From: Halolamina salifodinae
Lineage (GTDB): Archaea; Halobacteriota; Halobacteria; Halobacteriales; Haloferacaceae
Reading direction: 5' to 3'
Length of the DNA: 64,000 nt
NCBI RefSeq assembly: GCF_017874235.1
Contig: NZ_JAGGLC010000006.1
Span: 62,001-126,000 of the forward strand
Below, in pieces: positions 58,341-64,000 of this stretch. The translations under genes and the position numbers were made by a program. Below the pieces are notes generated by a model, which worked only from the letters and a program-made list of their open reading frames with translations, searched no databases and was not told the DNA's origin. The stretch's first letter is position 1, and each line of letters starts with the position of its first letter.

Positions 58341-59024
58341 ATGTCACATCTCGACCCCGAGCGTGACGGGGCTGACGAGGAGGCCGTCGCCTCGACGGAC
58401 CGTCGCTCGCGGGTGGGAGAGCCGGTCGTCCGCGCCGACCCCGAGATCACCGGCGAGCGAGCCAGCGAAGCCATCGACTTCGATCCCGACGACCCCGAGA
58501 GCGTCGAGCGCGCCGCGGAGGTGCTCGCGGCGTTCGCCGACGGCGAGGTCGGCGACGACTACCTCGAGATGCTCCGTGGCGCGGCGGCGTGTGCGGCGCT
58601 GGTGCGCGGGGTCGGCTCCTACCGCGCGGCCGCCGAACGCGCCGGCGGCGTCTCGGTCTCGTTCATCCGGACCTGGGCGCGGGTCCACGACTTGCCCCAG
58701 TCGGTGCGCCGGCACGTCGCCCGCGGCGACATCGCCCCCTCGGCGGCCAAACACCTCGCGCGGGTCGACGGCGCCGCTCGGCTGGATCTGGCGTGGGCGC
58801 TGCTGGATCACGATCTGACAGTCCGGGAGATCCGGTCGCTGGCGAGTCGGGTCAACGACGGCGAGTCCGCGACCGAGGCGCTCCGCTCCGAGGGTGTCGA
58901 TCTGGGCGATATTCAGCTCTCGCTCCCGGTCGAACAGTACCGCGAACTCCGGCGCGAGGCGTCGATGCGCAACACGACGCCCGGCGACGTGGTCGCCGCG
59001 GCGCTGGCCGAGCGCTACGACTGA
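58341..59024 (+). CDS. conserved helix-turn-helix protein (DUF7119-like)
   Basis: From ATG 58341, 227 residues. The N-terminal 40 residues are acidic and polar. The middle is helical with an HTH-like AAERAGGVSVSFIRTWARVH, then ARGDIAPSAAKHLARVDGAA, resembling ParB-type or KorB-like helices. The C-terminal ELRREASMRNTTPGDVVAAA is ribbon-helix-helix-like. It matches haloarchaeal DUF7119 as I recall. It converges on the M20 peptidase, overlapping 10 bp. Confidence 0.7.
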   Translation: MSHLDPERDGADEEAVASTDRRSRVGEPVVRADPEITGERASEAIDFDPDDPESVERAAEVLAAFADGEVGDDYLEMLRGAAACAALVRGVGSYRAAAERAGGVSVSFIRTWARVHDLPQSVRRHVARGDIAPSAAKHLARVDGAARLDLAWALLDHDLTVREIRSLASRVNDGESATEALRSEGVDLGDIQLSLPVEQYRELRREASMRNTTPGDVVAAALAERYD

Positions 59025-60324
59025 AGGAAGCGAACCGCGGTCTCGGCGATGGTTTCTCGCGCCTGTTCCACGTCCGGCCAGTCGATAGTCTCGTCGGGGA
59101 AGTGGGCCTGCTCGATGGTTCCGGGGCCGAACAGGACGGTCGGGATGTCGGCGGCGACGTAGTGCCGCGAGTCGGCGCCGTAGGTCGCGCCGCGCGGATC
59201 GGTCTCCGGGAGTCCGGTGTCCAACATCGCCGCCCGGAGCGTCCGGACGATGGGTTCGTCGGCATCGACCTCCGCGGAGGCGAACTGGATGCTGAAGCGC
59301 TCGAACGTCGGCGGATGCTCGGAGGCCAGTCGTCTGCGTTAACGACTGCCTGTAGGGCTTCTTCGTACTCCTGCTCGACCTCGTCGACGGTCTCGCCGGG
59401 CGCGACGCCGAAGCGCATCTCGGCGGTGAGCGAACTCGGGACCGAGGAGGCCCAGTTGCCGGCCTGCACCTTCCCGACCACGACGGGCCACGGGACGGGG
59501 TACTCCTCGTAGAGCGGGTGGGTGACGGTCTCACCGCGCTCGGCTTCGAGGTTCGTGAACGCCGCGCGGATGCGCTCGAAGTGCGGGAGCACGTCCTCGC
59601 CGCGCCAGCGCGAGGCCGCGTGGGCCGCCCGGCCCTGAATCTCGAGACGCTTCATGACGGTGCCCTCCGTGGCCGTGATGGGGGTGAGCTCCGTCGGCTC
59701 GGCGACGAGGGCGGCGTCGCGCTCGAAGGGGTAGGGGTTCGACAGCGCGGCCGCGGCGGCGCCGATGCCGCCCTCCTCCTCGCCCACGACGGCTTCGACG
59801 ACGAGACGGCCGTTCAGGTCGGCGTCCTCGGCGCGCTCGGCGACGTCCAGCGCGGCGAACACGCAGGCCGCGACGGGGGCCTTCATGTCGACAGCGCCGC
59901 GGGCGGTCAGCGTCTCCTCGCCCTCGTCGTTCTCGCCCCACACTGGCTCGAACGGCGGCGAGGTCCAGGCGTCCTCGTCGGCCGGCACGACGTCGATGTG
60001 GCCGTTGAGGACGAGCGTCGGCCCCGCGTCGGGGTCGCCGGAACCGCCATCGGACGGTTCCGGCTGGCGAGCGGGAGCTTCGCTCCCGCCAACGTCGCCG
60101 AACTCCAGCACGCCGGCGACGCTGGGGCGGTTCTCGGTGTCGATCAGGTCCGGGTCGTCGGGAAACGAGGGGTGCTCTGCGAGTTCCTCGGCGTCGGCCA
60201 GCCACTCGTAGGTCTCGAAGCCGAGCGCGTCGAGGCGCTCGCGGGTCCACGCGGCCGCGTCGGCCTCCCCGGCATCGACGGTCTCGAACTCGAGCAGGCG
60301 TTCGGTGAACTCGCGGATGTCCAT
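59015..60324 (-). pseudogene. M20 family metallopeptidase (ArgE/DapE-like), frameshifted
   Basis: The frame from ATG 60324 (MDIREFTERLLEF) carries VLNGHIDVVP, GAVDMKAPVAACV and GEEEGGIGAA, the zinc-binding motifs of M20 deacylases. After AVVNADDW near 59328 the original frame turns into Arg/Ser-rich nonsense. The homologous C-terminal third (PPTFERFSIQFASAEVDADE, TYGADSRHYVAADIPTVLFG) continues in another frame to a stop at 59015. One base is missing around 59324-59328. It is a pseudogene or sequencing error. Residues 80-100 (GGSEAPARQPEPSDGGSGDP) come from two palindromes at 60038-60089. Confidence 0.85.
60038..60089 (+). repeat. two palindromes inside the M20 peptidase gene
   Basis: CCGGAACCG-CCATCGGA-CGGTTCCGG at 60038-60063 and GCGGGAGC-TTC-GCTCCCGC at 60071-60089. 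In frame on the minus strand, encoding a Gly/Ser/Pro-rich loop just before the catalytic VLNGHID motif. The second has the 3-nt-loop structure seen elsewhere. Confidence 0.82.
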
Positions 60325-60405
60325 GGCTGGGGCGTTGGACGGAGGGGGTTTAGCTCCCACGGGAACCGTAAACGCTTACCCGGTGCTCGTATTGGTTCCG
60401 TGTGA

Positions 60406-60479
<74 letters not shown>

Positions 60480-60518
60480 TTACTCCGACGAACGAAGTGA
60501 GTCGTGAGTCGCGACGCT

Positions 60519-60583
60519 GGAGGGATTCGAAGCAGGGAACGGAGCGCAGCGAAGTGACCGTGGTTCGAATCCCTCTCAGCCCG
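60519..60583 (+). repeat. post-tRNA element: inverted and direct copies of the tRNA-Lys 3' end
   Basis: GGAGGGATTCGAAGCAGGGA (60519) is close to an inverted T-arm. It is followed by a short linker and then the direct copy TGGTTCGAATCCC then TCTCAGCCCG (60561-60583), which repeats the tRNA-Lys T arm and acceptor 3' strand exactly over about 20 bp. Same order and motif as after tRNA-Leu. Confidence 0.7.
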
Positions 60584-60616
60584 CGACTTATCGAGAAACA
60601 GCCGTCCGCTCGCGCC

Positions 60617-61084
60617 TCAGTTCTCCCCCTGATACGTCCCATCGTACGTCCCCTCGTGGTCGGCATCAGCCACCACGAACTGCGCGATCCGGGCGCCCTG
60701 CTCGATCTCGATCTCGTGGCCCACGTGCAACATCCCCTCGCCGCGACCCTCGTAGCCCGCGTCCCAGACCGCGGTGTTCAGCGTACACGAGTTGCGCAGT
60801 AGCGTCGAGCGCGGGAGCACGAAGCCGATGCCGTCCTCGGGCACTTTGAGGCGCTCGCCGTAGCGTACGACGTACGCGCCGGGTTCGAGTTGGTACGTCG
60901 GCGGGTCGTCGCCGACGGGCGCGAGTTCCCCGCGCTCGCCGACGGTTTTCCCCTCGCGGCCGATACGGCCAGGGGTGGCCTGTTCGAACACCGCTGCGAC
61001 GGTGAGATCGACGCCGTTGGGCTGGACCGCGTCGTCGGCGACCCCGTCGATGCCGGCGGCGACGCTGGCTCCGGAGCGGAACAT
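60617..61084 (-). CDS. dCTP deaminase/dUTPase family protein
   Basis: From ATG 61084, 155 residues. The motif FVLPRSTLLRNSC (PRSS-like) and the segment NTAVWDAGYEGRGEGMLHV define the trimeric dUTPase/Dcd fold, and NGVDLTVAAVF lies near the N terminus. It either hydrolyses dUTP or deaminates dCTP, keeping uracil out of DNA; the residues visible do not decide which. The frame extends to 61162, but the homologous start is MFRSGASVAAGIDGV. Confidence 0.85.
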   Translation of the reverse strand: MFRSGASVAAGIDGVADDAVQPNGVDLTVAAVFEQATPGRIGREGKTVGERGELAPVGDDPPTYQLEPGAYVVRYGERLKVPEDGIGFVLPRSTLLRNSCTLNTAVWDAGYEGRGEGMLHVGHEIEIEQGARIAQFVVADADHEGTYDGTYQGEN

Positions 61085-61218
61085 ACCGCCGAACGGGTCG
61101 TCGTCGGCATAACGCTGACGAACGCCGCTGTAGCTCCTACCGCAAGATTTCCGGAGTTTCACGCTGCCCTGCGGTTCTCGCCGGATTTATCACTGTTCCA
61201 AGCCCATCTGCAGACGAT

Positions 61219-63192
61219 ATGGGAAAGACAATCACGGAGAAGATTCTCGACGAGCATCTCGTCGAGGGCGACCTCACCCCCGGTGAGGAGATCGGGATCG
61301 AGATCGACCAGGTACTCGCACAGGACACCACCGGGACGATGGTGTGGCTCCAGTTCGAGGCCCTGGACCTCGACGAAGTACAGACCGAACTCGCCGCGCA
61401 GTACTGCGACCACCAGACCTACCAGTTCGACTTCAAGAACACCGACGACCACCGCTTCCTGCGTTCGGCCGCGGGCACCTTCGGCGCCCACTTCTCTCGG
61501 CCCGGTAACGGCATCTGTCACAACGTCCACAAGGAGAACTTCGCCGCGCCCGGCAAGACGCTGCTCGGCAGCGACTCCCACACGCCGACGCCCGGCGGGC
61601 TGGGCCAGCTCGCCATCGGTGCGGGTGGCCTCGACATCGCCGTCGCGATGGGCGGGGGCGCCTACTACGTCGAGATGCCCGAGATCGTCAACATCCGCCT
61701 CGAGGGCGAACTCGGCGAGTGGGCCTCCGCGAAGGACGTGATCCTCGAGCTGCTGGGCCGGCTCTCGGTGAAGGGCGGGGTCGGCAAGGTGTTCGAGTAC
61801 ACCGGTCCGGGCGTGGAGACGCTCTCGGTGCCCGAGCGGACCACCATCACCAACATGGGGACCGAACTCGGCGCCACCTCCTCGATCTTCGGCACGGACG
61901 AGCGCACGAAGGAGTGGCTCGACGAGGTCGACCGCTCCGGGGACTACGTCGATCTCCAGCCCGACGCCGACGCCGAATACGCCGACGAGATCGTCGTCGA
62001 CCTCTCGGAGATCGAGCCCATGATCGCCGAGCCGTCGATGCCCGACAACGTCGTGCCCGTCCGCGAGGCGGCCGGCCAGTCCGTCGAGCAGGTGATGATC
62101 GGCTCCTGTACCAACGGCGCCTACGAGGACATCCTCCCGACCGCGAAGATGCTGGAGGGCCGCGAGGTCAACAAGAAGACCGAGATGATCATCGCGCCCG
62201 CCTCGAAGCAGGCCTCCGAGATGCTGGCCCGCGAGGGCTGGACCGCGGAGCTGATGGCCGCCGGCGTGAACTTCTCCGAGGCGACCTGTGGCGCCTGTAT
62301 CGGGATCGGCCACGTCCCCGGCAGCGACACCGTCTCGCTGCGGACGTTCAACCGCAACTTCGAGGGTCGCTCGGGTATCGAGGACGACTCGGTCTTCCTC
62401 TGCTCGCCGGAGGTCGCCACCGCGGCGGCGATCAAGGGCGAGATCATCGACCCGCGTGATCTGGCCGACGAACTCGACGACCTCGAGGACCCCGGCTTCG
62501 AACTCGGTCGGGGCTACGACCGACAGGACGCCGACCTCATCGCCCCCGACGAGGCCGTCGACGACGAACTCGTGAAAGGGCCCAACATCGGCGACGTGCC
62601 GCTGAAGGACGCGCTGGAGCCGAACCTCGACGGTGAGGTGCTGCTCCGCATGGGCGACAACATCACGACCGACCACATCATCCCGGCCACCTCGGACATC
62701 CTGAAGTTCCGTTCCAACGTGCCCAAGCTCTCGGAGTTCACGCTCTCGCGTGTCGACGAGAGCTTCGCCCAGCGCGCGCTGGACGCCGACGGCGGCTTCC
62801 TCGTCGCCGGCGAGAACTACGGGCAGGGCTCCTCGCGTGAACACGCGGCGCTCTGTCCGATGTACCTCGGCGTCGAGGGCGTCCTCGCGCAGTCGTTCGC
62901 CCGCATCCACAAGGCGAACCTGTTCAACTTCGGCCTCGTCCCGCTGACCATCGACGAGGACGACTACGAGAACATCGAGCAGGGCGACAACGTCGAAATC
63001 GTCGACGACGTGGGTCAGGGTGTCCGCTCCGGCCAGGAGGAGTTCACCTTCCGCGTCAACGGCGAGTGGGAGGGCACGGCCCACCTCGACGCTTCCGAGC
63101 GAGAGCGCGAGATCCTCGCAGCGGGCGGGAAGCTCTCGTGGACGAAACAGCAGACCCAGGGCGGTAGCGGTGCGGCGCCCGCGGACGACTAA
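61219..63192 (+). CDS. acn: aconitate hydratase
   Basis: A 657-residue TCA-cycle enzyme that isomerises citrate to isocitrate. Cluster ligands are seen as SCTNGAYED (first Cys) and EATCGACIGIGH (CxxC). The substrate loops DSHTPTPGGLGQLAIGAGG and the swivel-domain GENYGQGSSREHAALCP are complete. The protein lacks the long linker of the IRP/AcnA type and resembles the shorter archaeal form. It has its own promoter region, divergent from the dCTP deaminase gene, and is followed by the hairpin pair at 63205-63254. Confidence 0.96.
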   Translation: MGKTITEKILDEHLVEGDLTPGEEIGIEIDQVLAQDTTGTMVWLQFEALDLDEVQTELAAQYCDHQTYQFDFKNTDDHRFLRSAAGTFGAHFSRPGNGICHNVHKENFAAPGKTLLGSDSHTPTPGGLGQLAIGAGGLDIAVAMGGGAYYVEMPEIVNIRLEGELGEWASAKDVILELLGRLSVKGGVGKVFEYTGPGVETLSVPERTTITNMGTELGATSSIFGTDERTKEWLDEVDRSGDYVDLQPDADAEYADEIVVDLSEIEPMIAEPSMPDNVVPVREAAGQSVEQVMIGSCTNGAYEDILPTAKMLEGREVNKKTEMIIAPASKQASEMLAREGWTAELMAAGVNFSEATCGACIGIGHVPGSDTVSLRTFNRNFEGRSGIEDDSVFLCSPEVATAAAIKGEIIDPRDLADELDDLEDPGFELGRGYDRQDADLIAPDEAVDDELVKGPNIGDVPLKDALEPNLDGEVLLRMGDNITTDHIIPATSDILKFRSNVPKLSEFTLSRVDESFAQRALDADGGFLVAGENYGQGSSREHAALCPMYLGVEGVLAQSFARIHKANLFNFGLVPLTIDEDDYENIEQGDNVEIVDDVGQGVRSGQEEFTFRVNGEWEGTAHLDASEREREILAAGGKLSWTKQQTQGGSGAAPADD

Positions 63193-63204
63193 GCCAGTCA
63201 CGTT

Positions 63205-63254
63205 GACGAGAGCCGCCGGCTCTCGTCTGCCAACCAGAAATCTTTGATTTCTGG
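63205..63254 (-). repeat. double-hairpin module, reverse copy, after aconitase
   Basis: Read on the plus strand: GACGAGAGCC-GCC-GGCTCTCGTC (63205-63227), TGCCAA, then CCAGAAATC-TTT-GATTTCTGG (63234-63254). Reversed, it lines up with the pairs at 2704-2750 and 4934-4983, including the spacer TTGGCA. It begins 12 bp after the aconitase stop and could act as a transcription terminator or RNA-stability element. Confidence 0.87.
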
Positions 63255-63255
63255 T

Positions 63256-63440
63256 GACGGCTCGCGACCCACCGTGTCACGGTGGCGGAGCCTGTTGCCG
63301 TGACTGTGTATAGCCGACCACGGCTCGTGACCGGCGATCACCGTCGGGTGATCGCTCGGCGCCTGTTGCCGTGATCGTGTCGAAGCCAATCGCGGTTCGT
63401 GACCTGCCGTGACCGCCGTGTCACGGCGACGGAGCGCGAT
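63256..63440 (+). repeat. three imperfect tandem units, each with its own hairpin
   Basis: Units of about 63-72 bp start CACGGCTCGTGACC (or close variants) near 63256, 63319 and 63390. Each has a palindrome at the same place: CCACCGTG-T-CACGGTGG (63269), GCGATCACC-GTCG-GGTGATCGC (63334) and GCCGTGAC-CGCCGT-GTCACGGC (63406). After each comes a related GCCTGTTGCCGTGATCGTGT segment. The remainder of the gap to 63582 is AT-richer near 63455-63520 and has no gene. Confidence 0.75.
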
Positions 63441-63582
63441 GCCGCGATTGTGGCCTAAAAATCACGACCCGCGATATCGCGGGCCACCCACCATCTCCGT
63501 TTTGCGGTTTTCACCTAAAAACGAGCCACAGCGTCGCCGGTGGCCACGGTGCTTATGCCGTCGAACGCCCTAGCCGCCGTAC

Positions 63583-64000
63583 GTGACCTCCACTTCGGAG
63601 CCCCCGACTGCGGAGGACCTCACGATCCGCGAGGCGGGGCGCGCGGATCTGCTGGCGGTGTTCCGCATCGAGAAGGCGGTGTTCCCCCAGCCGTGGCCCT
63701 TCGCCTCCTTCGAGCAGTTCCTCGGCAACCCCGGCTTCCTCGTCGCTACCGAGGACGGCGCCGTCGTCGGCTACGCAATCGCCGACGTGACCGCCAGCGG
63801 GGGGCGGGATCTGGGCCACCTGAAGGATATCGCGGTCCACCCGAAGGCACAGGGCCGTGGGGTCGGGCGCGCGCTGCTGCGCCGCGTGCTGGTCTCGATG
63901 GCCGTCGCCGGCGCCAACGTCGTCAAACTCGAAGTCCGGGAGAGCAACGAGATTGCCCAGTCGCTGTACGATGACGTGGGGTTCGAGCGCGTCCGGCGGG
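63583..64000 (+). CDS. rimI: ribosomal protein S18-alanine N-acetyltransferase RimI-like (3' truncated by window)
   Basis: The GTG at 63583 starts a 139-residue partial GNAT acetyltransferase. The acetyl-CoA motif is VHPKAQGRGVGRALLRRVL (R/QxxGxG/A), preceded by IEKAVFPQPWPFASFEQFL, which is typical of RimI, and followed by LEVRESNEIAQSLYDDVGFE. It acetylates N-terminal residues of proteins in archaea with broad specificity. The gene runs past the window end. Confidence 0.88.
   Translation, partial: MTSTSEPPTAEDLTIREAGRADLLAVFRIEKAVFPQPWPFASFEQFLGNPGFLVATEDGAVVGYAIADVTASGGRDLGHLKDIAVHPKAQGRGVGRALLRRVLVSMAVAGANVVKLEVRESNEIAQSLYDDVGFERVRR

Overview
The window is chromosomal DNA from a halophilic archaeon (class Halobacteria). 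The base composition is very GC-rich, and the proteins are rich in Asp and Glu. Starts are mostly leaderless ATG or GTG without clear ribosome binding sites. Many encoded families are haloarchaeal: a SAMP/MoaD-like modifier, Hvo_1808-type surface proteins, PhiH1-like winged-helix regulators, ThiD-ThiN, type-A RNase P RNA, TrkA-C membrane proteins and small zinc-ribbon proteins. I cannot name the genus or species from sequence alone.

Layout. 1-9.2 kb: the end of a malate:quinone-oxidoreductase-like flavoprotein, a MATE exporter, a remnant of a CPA1 Na+/H+ antiporter next to a dispersed repeat, small conserved proteins, MsrB, an RCK-type K+ channel divergent from two overlapping TrkA-C membrane proteins, and a SAMP-like modifier. 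9.2-17.1 kb: a cell-surface island with a Thr/Pro-rich anchored protein, a 1631-residue lower-GC surface protein and two winged-helix regulators. 17.4-25.4 kb: a Rieske protein with a small partner, an aspartoacylase-like deacylase, tRNA-Leu(TAA), a flavin-dependent monooxygenase, an ATP-grasp ligase and several small conserved genes. 25.5-36.3 kb: thymidylate kinase, an NDUFA9-like reductase, a 7TM histidine kinase, a metallo-hydrolase followed by a DNA glycosylase, an SDR, a NikR-like regulator divergent from a His-rich Ni/Co transporter, and the complete sdhCDBA operon. 36.5-50.3 kb: dihydroorotase, a lipoate-ligase-like protein, an M23-like protein, DUF4385, a thioesterase, a cysteine hydrolase, two tandem Hvo_1808-type surface proteins, the thiamine pair thi4-thiD/N, AzlCD, an iron alcohol dehydrogenase and nicotinate phosphoribosyltransferase. 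50.3-64 kb: RNase P RNA, a disrupted beta-CASP exonuclease locus with an inserted ATPase/pRiA4b cassette, an SRPBCC protein, HemG next to a radical SAM/SPASM enzyme and a small CGCGG peptide, a frameshifted M20 peptidase, tRNA-Lys(TTT), a dCTP deaminase/dUTPase, aconitase and the start of RimI.

The most unusual structure is a dispersed family of short palindromes, typically 8-10 bp arms around exactly 3 nt (GGA/TCC, GAA/TTC, AGA or TTT/AAA). They occur in intergenic elements, some with terminal inverted repeats, and also in frame inside conserved genes (nicotinate phosphoribosyltransferase, the beta-CASP nuclease, SRPBCC, M20 peptidase). Arm sequences differ between copies in matched ways, so pairing is kept while sequence changes. 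The second is the beta-CASP locus: a roughly 2.2-kb cassette lies between 53-bp near-identical direct repeats, and the intact gene carries a divergent 5' end while an orphan 5' end remains upstream. The third is the hemG, radical SAM and CGCGG-peptide cluster, which looks like a peptide-modification system.
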